Positions 16,824 to 25,671 of a DNA stretch of 64,000 nt are shown here, piece by piece; the first letter of the stretch is position 1; each line of letters begins with the position of its first letter. Source of the stretch: Selenomonas sp. (GTDB taxonomy: Bacteria; Bacillota_C; Negativicutes; Selenomonadales; Selenomonadaceae); contig NZ_JAILPX010000026.1 of the NCBI RefSeq assembly GCF_024699275.1, forward strand, positions 1 through 64,000. Reading direction: 5' to 3'. The translations under genes and the position numbers were made by a program. The notes beneath the pieces were generated by a model. The model did no database searches. It was not told the origin of the DNA and saw nothing but the letters and a program-made list of their open reading frames with translations.

Positions 16824-18137
16824 ATGATTGATACTGGCGATACGGCTTGGGTGCTCATCAGTGCCGCCCTGGTCTTCATAATGACTCCCGGCCTTGCTTT
16901 TTTCTATGGCGGTATGGTCCGCAGCAAAAATGTTCTGACCACCATCATGCAGAGCTTCTTTGTTTTGGCCCTCATCTCGGTAGAATTTATTCTCGTAGGT
17001 TACACCATGGCCTTTGGCCCTGATGTTAACGGCTTTATCGGCAGCTTCGAAAAGATTGGCCTTATGGGCATCGGCCTGCAGGTGCTGGAAGGCAGCACCA
17101 TTCCGGAACTGGCCTTCGTCGCCTTCCAGTGCATGTTTGCCGCCCTCACCCCTGCGCTCATCACCGGAGCTTTTGCCGAACGCATGAAATTTGCCGCTTT
17201 TACCGTCTTTATCCTTCTTTGGGCCATCTTCATCTACAACCCCATGGCTCACTGGGTCTGGGGGGGCGGCTTTTTGGCGGAACTCGGTGCCCTGGATTTT
17301 GCTGGCGGTCTTGTCATCCATATTCTCTCCGGTGTATCCGGTCTTACCATCTGCCTGCTCTTAGGCAAGCGCCACGGCTACCAGCACACAGCAATGCTTC
17401 CCCATAATCTTCCCATGACCGTATTAGGGGCAACGCTCCTTTGGTTTGGCTGGTTCGGCTTCAATGCAGGCAGTGCCCTTGGTGCTAACGCCCTGGCTGC
17501 CAATGCCTTCATCACTACCCAGGCAGCAGCAGCTGCTGCCACAGTTTCCTGGGTAGTCGTCGAATGGAAAATCAATGGCAAACCCACTATCCTCGGTGCT
17601 GTATCCGGCTGCGTGGCCGGCCTTGTAGCCATAACCCCTGCCGCTGGTTTCGTTGAACCCATGCCAGCAGTCATGATTGGTCTTCTCGGTGGTATTGTCT
17701 GTTATTTCGCTGTGGCTGTCCTCAAGGAAAAACTTGGCTATGACGATTCTCTCGATGCCTTCGGCATACATGGTATTGGCGGCACCTGGGGAGCAATCGC
17801 CACTGGACTTTGGGCAACCACAGAAGTAAATCCTGCCGGTGCAAATGGCTTGTTCTATGGCGAGACCCATCTCTTTACCGCTCAGCTCATTTCCATCGTT
17901 GTAGCTTATGCCCTGGCCATTGCCGGATCCTTCGTACTCTATCAGCTGGTACATTCCTTTATGGAAACCCGTGCCAATGAAGCGGAAGAACTCACCGGCC
18001 TGGATATCATCGAACACGGTGAACGCGGTTACACCCGGGGTGTACTGACCTCCAGCCCACTATTGGGTTCCTTTGAAACCTCCAGCGAAATGCTGGCCAA
18101 TACCGTCTTGCAGATGAATACGGCGGAGAAAGGATGA
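16824..18137 (+). CDS. amtB: Ammonium transporter AmtB
   Basis: Trimeric inner-membrane ammonium channel of the Amt/Rh family, about 437 residues with eleven expected helices. Signatures include FFYGGMVRSKNVL near the start, ALTPALITGAFAERMKF, the WVWGGGFL segment, WFGWFGFNAGSA and the late DAFGIHGIGGTWGAIATGLWA with the pore histidine. I chose the ATG at 16824, which lies nine bases after AAAGGA; in-frame ATGs upstream are poorly placed and the frame continues back into the leader hairpin. It overlaps glnK's open frame and should be regulated with it by nitrogen supply. Confidence 0.93.
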   Translation: MIDTGDTAWVLISAALVFIMTPGLAFFYGGMVRSKNVLTTIMQSFFVLALISVEFILVGYTMAFGPDVNGFIGSFEKIGLMGIGLQVLEGSTIPELAFVAFQCMFAALTPALITGAFAERMKFAAFTVFILLWAIFIYNPMAHWVWGGGFLAELGALDFAGGLVIHILSGVSGLTICLLLGKRHGYQHTAMLPHNLPMTVLGATLLWFGWFGFNAGSALGANALAANAFITTQAAAAAATVSWVVVEWKINGKPTILGAVSGCVAGLVAITPAAGFVEPMPAVMIGLLGGIVCYFAVAVLKEKLGYDDSLDAFGIHGIGGTWGAIATGLWATTEVNPAGANGLFYGETHLFTAQLISIVVAYALAIAGSFVLYQLVHSFMETRANEAEELTGLDIIEHGERGYTRGVLTSSPLLGSFETSSEMLANTVLQMNTAEKG

Positions 18138-18142
18138 GCACC

Positions 18143-18523
18143 ATGCTGACAAAAATCGAAATCATCACCCGTTCCACCAAACTGGATGAATTGCTGAAGG
18201 CTTTGAACAAAATCGGTGTCTTAGGCATCACCGTAAGTCAGGTCTTTGGCTGCGGCCTTTCCAAGGGGCATCAGGAAGTCTATCGAGGAAAGAAATACGA
18301 CGTAAAACTTGTTCCCAAAATCAAAGTGGAAACCGTCGTTTCCGAAATCCCTGTGGACACCATACTGGACACCTGTCAGAAAGTACTGCGTACAGGCCAG
18401 TTTGGCGATGGAAAAATATTTGTCACCGAGCTTAAAGATGCTGTCCGCATCCGCACCGGACAGCATGGTGACGATGCCATCCGGGATATCCCTGGAGAAA
18501 AAAAGGAAAGCATCAGTGCCTGA
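18143..18523 (+). CDS. glnK: Nitrogen regulatory protein P-II (GlnK)
   Basis: PII signalling protein, about 126 residues. It binds ATP/ADP and 2-oxoglutarate and blocks AmtB when nitrogen is plentiful. The T-loop reads GHQEVYRGKKYDVKLVPKIK, keeping the tyrosine that is uridylylated in proteobacteria. The second PII signature TGQFGDGKIFVTEL follows. The ATG at 18143 is well spaced from GAGAAAGGA; an ATG nine bases upstream overlaps the amtB stop. The amtB-glnK arrangement is the classical one and strongly supports both assignments. Confidence 0.93.
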   Translation: MLTKIEIITRSTKLDELLKALNKIGVLGITVSQVFGCGLSKGHQEVYRGKKYDVKLVPKIKVETVVSEIPVDTILDTCQKVLRTGQFGDGKIFVTELKDAVRIRTGQHGDDAIRDIPGEKKESISA

Positions 18524-18552
18524 AACTGTACACTACATAAGACACACGCAAA

Positions 18553-18588
18553 GAGGGGGCTCATTGGCATCCAGCCAATGGCCCCCTC
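18553..18588. terminator. Terminator between glnK and the RelA/SpoT-fold gene
   Basis: GAGGGGGC-t-CATTGGC pairs with GCCAATG-GCCCCCTC around a short loop (one bulge). It sits between convergent genes and probably acts in both directions. Confidence 0.8.
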
Positions 18589-18605
18589 TTTGCAAATATT
18601 TTCTC

Positions 18606-19289
18606 TTATATGGTTTCCCAGGCAATTGCCTTGGCTCCCGATGGCACCATCACCTGTTTGTTATAGGCAATACTCTTAATCGTTGCATCCGCCACTTCCT
18701 CCGGTGTAGACTCCGGATTACGGCGGATTTCATAAACGCCATGGGAAGCCTGCTTAATCGCATAGGACTTTGGCGTGTGAAACTGCAGTTCTGTCTTGAC
18801 TCCGGCAGGACTCAACAGCTGCACATTGATTCCCTGATAGAACTTTCCGCCCCAGGCATTATGGAATTTCAACACCTTATACCCACTGGCTGTGAGCTTT
18901 TTCATGGCTTCCGGCACCCGTCGGCTATATTCCGCGTCTTTGATAACCAACGTATAGCGCAATACATCGCTGATATCACCAGCCGCCTGTCCAAGGTTCA
19001 CATTATCCTTTACAGCATCCGACAGGATTTTCTGCATCAGGCTGTCTTCTGCCTTAATCCGGTGTGTCAAACCGGTAAGATAAGCGCCCTTTTGCTCCAA
19101 GGCCCGCATGTCCCGAGTAACATCCGGTTCTGCATCCTGGGCCTCGGCAATCAACCCTTGAGCCAGCACGGTCATGGTTACCACCATTATCGCCGTAAGC
19201 ATGGTCAGTGAGTTAAGAACATAATGTAATTGTATACTATTCGTAAGGTTGCTGGTAATGTTCTTGCTGATTTTCTTCATTTGATTCAT
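18606..19289 (-). CDS. Exported RelA/SpoT-fold (nucleotide pyrophosphokinase-like) protein
   Basis: 227 residues. A basic N-terminus and hydrophobic stretch (about residues 28-50, ending AEAQ) look like a signal peptide or membrane anchor. The remainder resembles a RelA/SpoT synthetase domain: HRIKAEDSLMQK (R77, K79, S83, K87) matches the RxK-x3-S-x3-K motif, GDISDVLRY (D105, R111) the metal and substrate motif, FYQGINVQL the YxxxH-like block, and ELQFHT (E167, Q169) the EIQ motif. Relatives include toxic small alarmone synthetases and domains in phage head proteins. No hydrolase, TGS or ACT domain is present. Export of a nucleotide-using enzyme is puzzling, and function is unknown. GGAGG ten bases before the ATG supports the start. 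It is convergent with glnK. Confidence 0.7.
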   Translation of the reverse strand: MNQMKKISKNITSNLTNSIQLHYVLNSLTMLTAIMVVTMTVLAQGLIAEAQDAEPDVTRDMRALEQKGAYLTGLTHRIKAEDSLMQKILSDAVKDNVNLGQAAGDISDVLRYTLVIKDAEYSRRVPEAMKKLTASGYKVLKFHNAWGGKFYQGINVQLLSPAGVKTELQFHTPKSYAIKQASHGVYEIRRNPESTPEEVADATIKSIAYNKQVMVPSGAKAIAWETI

Positions 19290-19393
19290 GATTCTGTTTC
19301 CTCCAGTCTTGTTACTTCAAGCCCTTCGAACAAGATAAAGTATAACAGATATACATGAAAATATGATGATTGACTATGAAAACATTCTGGCAA

Positions 19394-19909
19394 TCAACGA
19401 TAAGAAACCAATTCTCCCAGATCTTTTGTCTTTTCATGGTTGGGCAATGGCCGTACGCCCTCTGCTCCATAACCCAAGTCCAGCAGCATCACCAGAATTT
19501 CATCCGGGGAAAGATTCAATGCCTTTGCGGCCTGGTCCGGATCAAAGAAATTCAACCAGCAGCTATCCAAACCAGCTTCTGCTGCTGCCAGCATCATATG
19601 CGTTGCCACAATCGATGCATCCTCAGCTCCTGAGTCATACCGATCTCCAGGATAGGTAAAACACTGTTTCCGGTTATAGGTTACCGCCAGGACAAGCGGT
19701 GCGCCATAACGGCAGGGCGTCAGTTCATCCACCATTTTCAGTGCGGTCTCCGATTGCAATACATAAATATGCTGTGGCTGGCTGTTCTTAGCCGTAGGCG
19801 CCAGCTGTCCGGCCAGAAGCACACGTTCCAATTTTTCCGGCGCTACTGCTTTATCCGGCTGAAATTTCTTGCAGGAATACCGTTTGCGAACAAGTTCAAT
19901 AAAGTCCAT
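19394..19909 (-). CDS. Nitroreductase family protein
   Basis: FMN-dependent oxidoreductase of the nitroreductase fold, 171 residues, which makes it a short member. The N-terminal RKRYSCKKFQPD and LLAGQLAPTAKNSQPQHIYV are flavin-binding landmarks; GLDSCWLNFFDPDQ and LDLGYGAEGVRPLPNHEK complete the family pattern. These enzymes reduce nitroaromatics, quinones or flavins with NAD(P)H; the natural substrate cannot be read. The gene stands alone, leftward, with GGAGG twelve bases before the start. It lies about 100 bases from the RelA/SpoT-fold gene, and shared transcription is possible. Confidence 0.88.
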   Translation of the reverse strand: MDFIELVRKRYSCKKFQPDKAVAPEKLERVLLAGQLAPTAKNSQPQHIYVLQSETALKMVDELTPCRYGAPLVLAVTYNRKQCFTYPGDRYDSGAEDASIVATHMMLAAAEAGLDSCWLNFFDPDQAAKALNLSPDEILVMLLDLGYGAEGVRPLPNHEKTKDLGELVSYR

Positions 19910-20034
19910 ATTGATTCACGTCCTCCTTTACACTAGAAAAAATTCCTAAATCCTGTCTTCGCTAACCGGCAGGAAAAGTCCTGCATCATTTATGATTTTC
20001 TACAATTATCATAACTTATGATAAAAACAACTGC

Positions 20035-21348
20035 CTAGAGGATATCGATATACTCGTGGTTCAAAGCCTTATTCATACTGCGAACGGCACAGAATTTGCC
20101 ACACATGCTGCAGGTCTCACTATGTCCATCCTCGGGCATACGGCTCTGGCGGATAGCCTTCGCTGTTTCCGCATCCAGGGCACAGGCAAATTGTTTCTCC
20201 CAATCCAGTTCCCGACGGGCAGCTGCCATCTTATCATCCTGCTCTCGTGCGCCTGGCAGCCCCTTGGCAATATCGGCAGCATGCGCAGCAATCTTGCTAG
20301 CCATAATGCCCTGCCGCACATCCTCCAGATTCGGCAAGGCCAGATGTTCCGCCGGTGTCACATAACAGAGGAAGGCTGCTCCATGCATAGCAGCTACTGC
20401 CCCGCCGATGGCGGCTGTGATGTGGTCATATCCCGGTGCAATATCCGTTACCAGCGGGCCTAATACATAAAAAGGTGCGCCGTGGCAGAGTGTCTTCTGG
20501 ATTTCCATATTGGCTGCCACCTGATTTAAGGGAATATGCCCCGGCCCTTCCACCATCACCTGCACATTGTGTTTCCAAGCCCGCTGCACCAGTTCTCCCA
20601 GCCGGGAAAGTTCATCAATCTGGCAGTTATCCGTGGCATCAGCCAAGCAGCCAGGGCGGCAGGCATCTCCCAGCGAAATGGTCACATCATACTCTTCACA
20701 GATATCCAGAATCTCATCGAAGTATTCGTAAAAAGGATTCTCTTCTCCAGTCATACTCATCCAGGCAAATACTAAACTACCGCCCCGGCTCACGATATTC
20801 ATTTTCCGTGACGGATTGCGGATCTGCCGTACTGTATCCCGGGTAATGCCACAGTGCAGGGTTACAAAGTCCACCCCATCTTCAGCATGCAGACGAATGA
20901 CTTCCAAAAAATCCTGGGCCGTAAGCTCTGCTAAATCCCGCTGATAATGGATTACACTATCATAAATAGGTACCGTACCAATCATGGCCGGACACTCCGC
21001 CACCAATTTCTGCCGGAAGGGCTGGGTGTTCCCATGGCTGGACAAATCCATAATGGATTCTGCCCCCATTTTCACTGCCCGCATAACCTTCTGCATTTCC
21101 AAATCATAATCCTTACAATCCCGAGAAATACCAAGATTTACATTGATCTTCGTCCGCAGCATGCTGCCAATCCCTTCCGGACTCAGCGATTTATGCCCCT
21201 TATTGGCACAAATCGCCACTTTGCCTTCTGCCACCAGCTGCCGCAAATATTCCGGATCCAGGCTCTCCTTTTGCGCCACAATTTCCATTTCCCGCGTAAG
21301 GATGCCTTTACGCGCTGCATCCATTTGTGTCGTATAATTCTTGTTCAT
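20035..21348 (-). CDS. thiC: Phosphomethylpyrimidine synthase ThiC
   Basis: Radical SAM enzyme that rearranges aminoimidazole ribotide into hydroxymethylpyrimidine phosphate for thiamine. Length is about 437 residues. Conserved blocks include [38 protein letters not shown], the [15 protein letters not shown] motif and [22 protein letters not shown]. The C-terminal [11 protein letters not shown] cluster motif is intact. The ATG at 21348 follows AGGAGG by six bases. A TPP riboswitch and terminator lie directly upstream, so expression should fall when thiamine pyrophosphate is abundant. The HMP-P it makes can feed ThiD at 31.8 kb. Confidence 0.96.
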   Translation of the reverse strand: MNKNYTTQMDAARKGILTREMEIVAQKESLDPEYLRQLVAEGKVAICANKGHKSLSPEGIGSMLRTKINVNLGISRDCKDYDLEMQKVMRAVKMGAESIMDLSSHGNTQPFRQKLVAECPAMIGTVPIYDSVIHYQRDLAELTAQDFLEVIRLHAEDGVDFVTLHCGITRDTVRQIRNPSRKMNIVSRGGSLVFAWMSMTGEENPFYEYFDEILDICEEYDVTISLGDACRPGCLADATDNCQIDELSRLGELVQRAWKHNVQVMVEGPGHIPLNQVAANMEIQKTLCHGAPFYVLGPLVTDIAPGYDHITAAIGGAVAAMHGAAFLCYVTPAEHLALPNLEDVRQGIMASKIAAHAADIAKGLPGAREQDDKMAAARRELDWEKQFACALDAETAKAIRQSRMPEDGHSETCSMCGKFCAVRSMNKALNHEYIDIL

Positions 21349-21479
21349 CTGCTGCCTCCTAAAATAATTCTGCAAAATGCTTCTGCCTTTTTTCTATATG
21401 AAGCCCTCATAATCAAAAGCCCATCATCAAAATTCCTTAACTGGAAATGAGCCTGATTACAATGGTTACATAACAAAAA

Positions 21480-21510
21480 CCGGGAAGGACATTGAATAAG
21501 TCCTTCCCGG
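21480..21510 (-). terminator. Terminator of the thiC TPP riboswitch
   Basis: CCGGGAAGGAC and GTCCTTCCCGG form an 11-bp stem followed leftward by TTTTTG, directly downstream of the aptamer. The rest of the gap to thiC (21349-21479) shows no gene. Confidence 0.9.
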
Positions 21511-21518
21511 TCATAAAT

Positions 21519-21597
21519 CTTCCCTACGTTGGCATTATCCAAATCAGGTGCGGTCGAAGTGCCTAACTTCCTCTCAGCCCGTCTGCGAGCTCCCGTG
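21519..21597 (-). promoter_or_regulatory. TPP riboswitch (THI element) controlling thiC
   Basis: Read leftward it has the THI core: CGGGAGCTCG, GGGCTGAGAGGAAG, GACCGCACCTGAT and GGATAATGCCAACGTAGGGA. The terminator at 21480-21510 is its expression platform, so thiamine pyrophosphate binding should stop transcription of thiC. Confidence 0.95.
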
Positions 21598-21679
21598 CTA
21601 TTCTTTTATCAATCATCGTCCCCTAAAGGATTCTTTCTCCATTCTAGCAGGTCTCCTCTGGAAATACAAGGAACTATGC

Positions 21680-23128
21680 TTAGAAGCGGAAATCCCGCTT
21701 ATCCGAATGCTTGATGGCCTCGATATGTTCCGCAGCAATCTGACGCACCTTTTCTTTGGGGATTTTCTTCAATTCCCGTTCAACGAGCTTATACCCCAGA
21801 TCTCTAGTCTCCTGGCTGGCATAATCGGTCAGATATTCCGTCAGTGTCATCAGCGCATTGGGAGTGCAGCAGTTAACAATCTGACCGCTCTTACAAAGGC
21901 TCATAAACCGGTCCCCCGTACGGCCTTCCCGATAGCAGGCCGTGCAGAAGGAGGGAATATGGCCGGTTTCCATCAGCCACTTGATGACCTCATCCAAAGT
22001 TCGCTGATCGGAAACATTAAACTGTTCCGTGTCCGTAGGCCTTTCTTTTTCCGTATAACCACCCACACTGGTACGACTGGCACCGCTGACCTGGCTGATG
22101 CCTACCTGCAGCATCTTTTCCCGAACCTGTTCCGATTCCCGGGTGGAGATAATCATACCCGTATAGGGCACAGCCAGCCGGATGCAGGCAGCAATCTTGG
22201 TGAAGATCTCATCGCTGATGGAATTGTCAAAGGCATCGGGATCAATATCATCCGCTTTTTTCACCCGTGGCACGGAAATGGTATGGGGCCCCACGCCATG
22301 AACGGCTTCCAGATGCTCTGCATGCATCAGCAAACCGGCGAACTCATACTTATAGCCTTCCAGTCCAAAGAGAACACCTAAGCCCACATCATCAATACCA
22401 CCTTCCATGGCTCTGTCCATGGCCTCCGTATGGTAGGCATAATCATGTTTTGGCCCCGTAGGATGCAAGCGCTCATAACTTTCCTTGTTATACGTTTCCT
22501 GAAAGAGAATATAGGTGCCAATACCCGCTTCCTTGAGTTTACGGTAATTTTCCACCGTAGTAGCAGCAATATTGACATTTACCCGGCGGATAGCTCCATT
22601 TTTGTGTTTGATGCTATAAATGGTATGAATGCACTCCAGGATATATTCCAGCGGATTATTGACGGGATCCTCCCCGGCTTCAATAGCCAGCCGTTTGTGC
22701 CCCATATCCTGCAGGGCAATAACCTCCGCCTTGACTTCCTCCTGGGTGAGTTTCTTGCGGGGAATATGCTTATTCTGCCCATGATAGGGACAATAAACAC
22801 AGCCATTCACACAGTAATTCGAAAGATACAACGGCGCAAAGAGCACAATGCGGTTGCCATAAAAGGCCTGCTTGATTTCTTCGGCGATTTCGTACATACG
22901 GGCAATCTTCTCCGGATTTTCACAAGCCAGCAGTACCGAGGCTTCCCGATGGCTCAGCCCCCTACAGATATACCCAGTCCCCTGCTTGACTGGCCGTGCC
23001 TTTTCCAGTATTTCATCAATCAGGGCGTAATTATCCTTATTGGCCTCTGCATAGGCCAGCGTCGCTTGGATTTCTTCATCGTTGATAAATTCTTCCGCAC
23101 GCAAAGAATGGGGATTGTACTCTGTCAT
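21680..23128 (-). CDS. hydG: [FeFe]-hydrogenase H-cluster maturation radical SAM enzyme HydG
   Basis: Tyrosine lyase that supplies CO and CN- ligands for the hydrogenase H-cluster. About 482 residues. The radical SAM motif is CVNGCVYC (CX3CX2C) near residue 104. The C-terminal auxiliary-cluster motif CTAC, with the third cysteine 22 residues on at NCC, separates HydG from ThiH, and QVSGASRTSVGGY also fits HydG. The start at 23128 is nine bases after AAAGGAAG; an ATG three codons upstream touches that site. It sits beside thiC but transcribes from its own region upstream of the thiC riboswitch. hydE, hydF and hydrogenase genes are not in this window. Confidence 0.9.
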   Translation of the reverse strand: MTEYNPHSLRAEEFINDEEIQATLAYAEANKDNYALIDEILEKARPVKQGTGYICRGLSHREASVLLACENPEKIARMYEIAEEIKQAFYGNRIVLFAPLYLSNYCVNGCVYCPYHGQNKHIPRKKLTQEEVKAEVIALQDMGHKRLAIEAGEDPVNNPLEYILECIHTIYSIKHKNGAIRRVNVNIAATTVENYRKLKEAGIGTYILFQETYNKESYERLHPTGPKHDYAYHTEAMDRAMEGGIDDVGLGVLFGLEGYKYEFAGLLMHAEHLEAVHGVGPHTISVPRVKKADDIDPDAFDNSISDEIFTKIAACIRLAVPYTGMIISTRESEQVREKMLQVGISQVSGASRTSVGGYTEKERPTDTEQFNVSDQRTLDEVIKWLMETGHIPSFCTACYREGRTGDRFMSLCKSGQIVNCCTPNALMTLTEYLTDYASQETRDLGYKLVERELKKIPKEKVRQIAAEHIEAIKHSDKRDFRF

Positions 23129-23216
23129 AATGGTCATCTTCCTTTCGGCTTTACAAAGCTCTCCAACCATTAGTATAGCACAATCCCCACCAGGAGATTA
23201 TATGAAATTTACAAAA

Positions 23217-24563
23217 TTACACGCGAATCAATTTGATATGACCGCGGCAGTAACGGTACAAAATGCCGATAAAGATACCAGTAATCAGCCAGCTCACCGG
23301 ATAACAAGCCATCAACGTGCCATAATCCGGATGGGCAGCGAACAGTGTATAGAGCCAGGTAATGCGCACGCCACAGATTCCCACCAAGGCCAGCAAGGCA
23401 GGCGGCAGGGAAAAACCATACCCCCGCAGTGCCCCGGAAAGCACATCAATGAATACCTGCAGGAACTGAGGAGCTACAATATACCAGAAGCGGATAATGC
23501 CCAACTCCACCACCACTTCATCCGCGTTAAATAACGAAAGCAGTTCCGGAGCAAAGCCAATGACCAGCGCAGCCATAATAGCAGTGGAGGCCACATCCAG
23601 CCCCAACCCTGTCTTGGTAATCGCAAAACAGCGGGATAGGTTTCCTGCACCATAATTTTGGCTGACAAAGGTAGTGGTAGCCTGGGCAAAGGCATTGAGC
23701 ACACAATACACATTGACCTCGATGGCAAAAGCCGCCGCCGAAGCCGCCATGGCATCCGGCCCCAGACTGTTAACCGCTGCCTGTATCAGGATATTGGAAA
23801 AGGAAAAGACCATTCCCTGAATGCCTGCCGGCAAGCCGATAGCCACTATTTCCTTAAGCAGACGGCCATCCACGGAAAAACCGGCAAAGTGCAGTCGCAG
23901 AATATCCTGGGAATGAGTCAAAGACCAAAAGAGCATCATTGCGCTGACCCCGGTGGCAAGAACAGTAGCCAAAGCCACCCCCATTACACTCCAGCCCCAG
24001 CTCACAAAGAGCAGATTCAACGCGATATTGACCACACTGGCCACCACTAAAGCCACCAATGGCGTACGCGTATCTCCCCTGGCCCGCAGGATAGCCGCCT
24101 CAAAATTATACACGCCAATAAAAGGCAGCCCCAGCAAATACACCCGCAAATAGGTTTCCGCCATCGCCTCTACTTCTGCCGGCACATCCAGCCAAGCAAT
24201 CATGGGGGCAGCCATCAGTTCACCAAAGGCCAGCAAGGCAAAACCCGTAGCCAAGGCTAAGGCAAAGGATGTCTGCACTGCTGTCCCCACCTTCTCCGGC
24301 TTGCGGGCGCCAATAAAACGGGCAATCACCACGTTTGAGCCCAAGGACAGCCCCATAAAGAGATTCACCAGAATACCGATGACGGCAATATTATTCCCCA
24401 CCGCCGCCATGGCATTTTTCCCCACAAACTGTCCCAAGATGGATACATCTGCCGCATTGAAAAGCTGTTGCAGGACACCGGTCAAAGCCAGGGGAATGGC
24501 AAAAATAATCAACTTATCCCAAAAAGAGCCATGAAGCATGTCCATGTCCCTGGTATTTAACAT
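23217..24563 (-). CDS. MATE family efflux transporter
   Basis: Twelve-helix multidrug and toxic compound exporter, about 448 residues, using Na+ or H+ gradients. The MATE pattern is clear: PLALTGVLQQLFNAADVSILGQFVG near the N-terminus, the NVVIARFIGARKPEKV segment and the second repeat with GLPAGIQGMVFSFSNILIQAAVNSLG and FVSQNYGAGNLSRC. Substrate is unknown. I prefer the ATG at 24563, six bases after GAGGTG, over a GTG three codons earlier. It is divergent from proC. Confidence 0.9.
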   Translation of the reverse strand: MLNTRDMDMLHGSFWDKLIIFAIPLALTGVLQQLFNAADVSILGQFVGKNAMAAVGNNIAVIGILVNLFMGLSLGSNVVIARFIGARKPEKVGTAVQTSFALALATGFALLAFGELMAAPMIAWLDVPAEVEAMAETYLRVYLLGLPFIGVYNFEAAILRARGDTRTPLVALVVASVVNIALNLLFVSWGWSVMGVALATVLATGVSAMMLFWSLTHSQDILRLHFAGFSVDGRLLKEIVAIGLPAGIQGMVFSFSNILIQAAVNSLGPDAMAASAAAFAIEVNVYCVLNAFAQATTTFVSQNYGAGNLSRCFAITKTGLGLDVASTAIMAALVIGFAPELLSLFNADEVVVELGIIRFWYIVAPQFLQVFIDVLSGALRGYGFSLPPALLALVGICGVRITWLYTLFAAHPDYGTLMACYPVSWLITGIFIGILYRYCRGHIKLIRV

Positions 24564-24743
24564 TCTATTCACCTCAATATATTTCCTAAAAGTTAAAATG
24601 CTATACTATTATAACGCACTCTAAAAAATAAACAACACCCCATAAAAAATTTTCTTTCCATCACTTTAAGGAAGATCTATTTATGTTACAATAAGGGCAG
24701 TGATTATTGCCTATTTGATACAAGATATTGCAGGAGGTACATG

Positions 24744-25526
24744 ATGGAAAAACTAGGATTCATCGGCATGGGGAACATGGCTCAGGCACTGGCAGCAGGT
24801 TTTATCCATGCCAAGGCAATTGCCAAAGAAAATGTCTATGCTTTCGCCCCCAACCAGGAAAAATTAGCGAAGAACGCCGTCCGTATCGGCTTCACCCCAA
24901 TTAGCACCCTGCAGGAACTGGCGCATACCTGTGATACCCTGATTATGGCCTGCAAACCTTACCAAATCGAAAGCGTTCTTAGCGAACTGGGAGATGCCTT
25001 AAAGGATAAGGCCCTTATTTCAATTGCCGCCGGCTGGGATTTTTCCCGTTATGAAAAATTTCTGTCCGCCAGCACCCGCCTGCAATTCGTCATGCCCAAT
25101 ACTCCAGCCATGGTAGGCGAAGGCGTACTGCTCTTTGAACAAAAAAACACCTTAACCCACGAAGAACATGTCGCCATCAGAAAACTTTTCGCCGCTGTAG
25201 GCTTGGTACAGGAACTGCCCAGCAATCTGATGGGCATTGGCGGCACGATCACCGGCTGCGGACCAGCCTTTGTGGATCTCTTTATGGAAGCGTATGGGGA
25301 TGCCGCAGTGAAATACGGCTTGAAGCGGGATGATGCCTATCGACTGATTTCCCAGATGGTAATGGGTTCTGCAAAGCTGCAGCTGACCACCGGCACCCAC
25401 CCCGGCGTACTCAAAGATAACGTCTGCAGCCCAGCAGGAACCACCATTTGCGGGGTGACCGCATTAGATGAATATGGTTTGCGCAATGCCTGTGTCAAGT
25501 CCATTGATGCCATTATGAATAAATAA
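24744..25526 (+). CDS. proC: Pyrroline-5-carboxylate reductase
   Basis: Last step of proline synthesis, reducing 1-pyrroline-5-carboxylate with NAD(P)H. 260 residues. The Rossmann start EKLGFIGMGNMAQALAAGF, the VMPNTPAMVGEGVLLF block and the C-terminal signature GVLKDNVCSPAGTTICGVTALDEYGLR are all present. AGGAGG lies six bases before this ATG; a second ATG immediately upstream is a possible alternative. It is a single gene between divergent promoters and the terminator at 25568-25611. Confidence 0.94.
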   Translation: MEKLGFIGMGNMAQALAAGFIHAKAIAKENVYAFAPNQEKLAKNAVRIGFTPISTLQELAHTCDTLIMACKPYQIESVLSELGDALKDKALISIAAGWDFSRYEKFLSASTRLQFVMPNTPAMVGEGVLLFEQKNTLTHEEHVAIRKLFAAVGLVQELPSNLMGIGGTITGCGPAFVDLFMEAYGDAAVKYGLKRDDAYRLISQMVMGSAKLQLTTGTHPGVLKDNVCSPAGTTICGVTALDEYGLRNACVKSIDAIMNK

Positions 25527-25567
25527 CGGTTCCACTGCCATTAAGAAAATTATTTTCCCACTACAAA

Positions 25568-25615
25568 AACTCATAGCATCTGTTCCCTTGGGATTCCAGA
25601 TGCTATGAGTTTTCT
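25568..25615 (+). terminator. Terminator of proC
   Basis: AACTCATAGCATCTG (25568-25582) pairs perfectly with 25597-25611 and is followed by TTTTC-like sequence. It separates proC from the convergent nirJ2. Confidence 0.85.
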
Positions 25616-25671
25616 AATGGGTAAAATCTTAACGAGCAGCAACCAATGTCTTAGGGAATTTCCTTAAGTCA

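Noticed and set aside
18309..19211. Rightward open frame across glnK and the RelA/SpoT-fold gene
   Set aside because: It overlaps two supported genes in other frames and crosses a strong terminator.
21680..23128. ThiH (thiamine tyrosine lyase), suggested by the neighbouring thiC
   Set aside because: The C-terminal CX2CX22C motif and the QVSGASRTSVGGY region fit HydG, and ThiH lacks the auxiliary-cluster domain.
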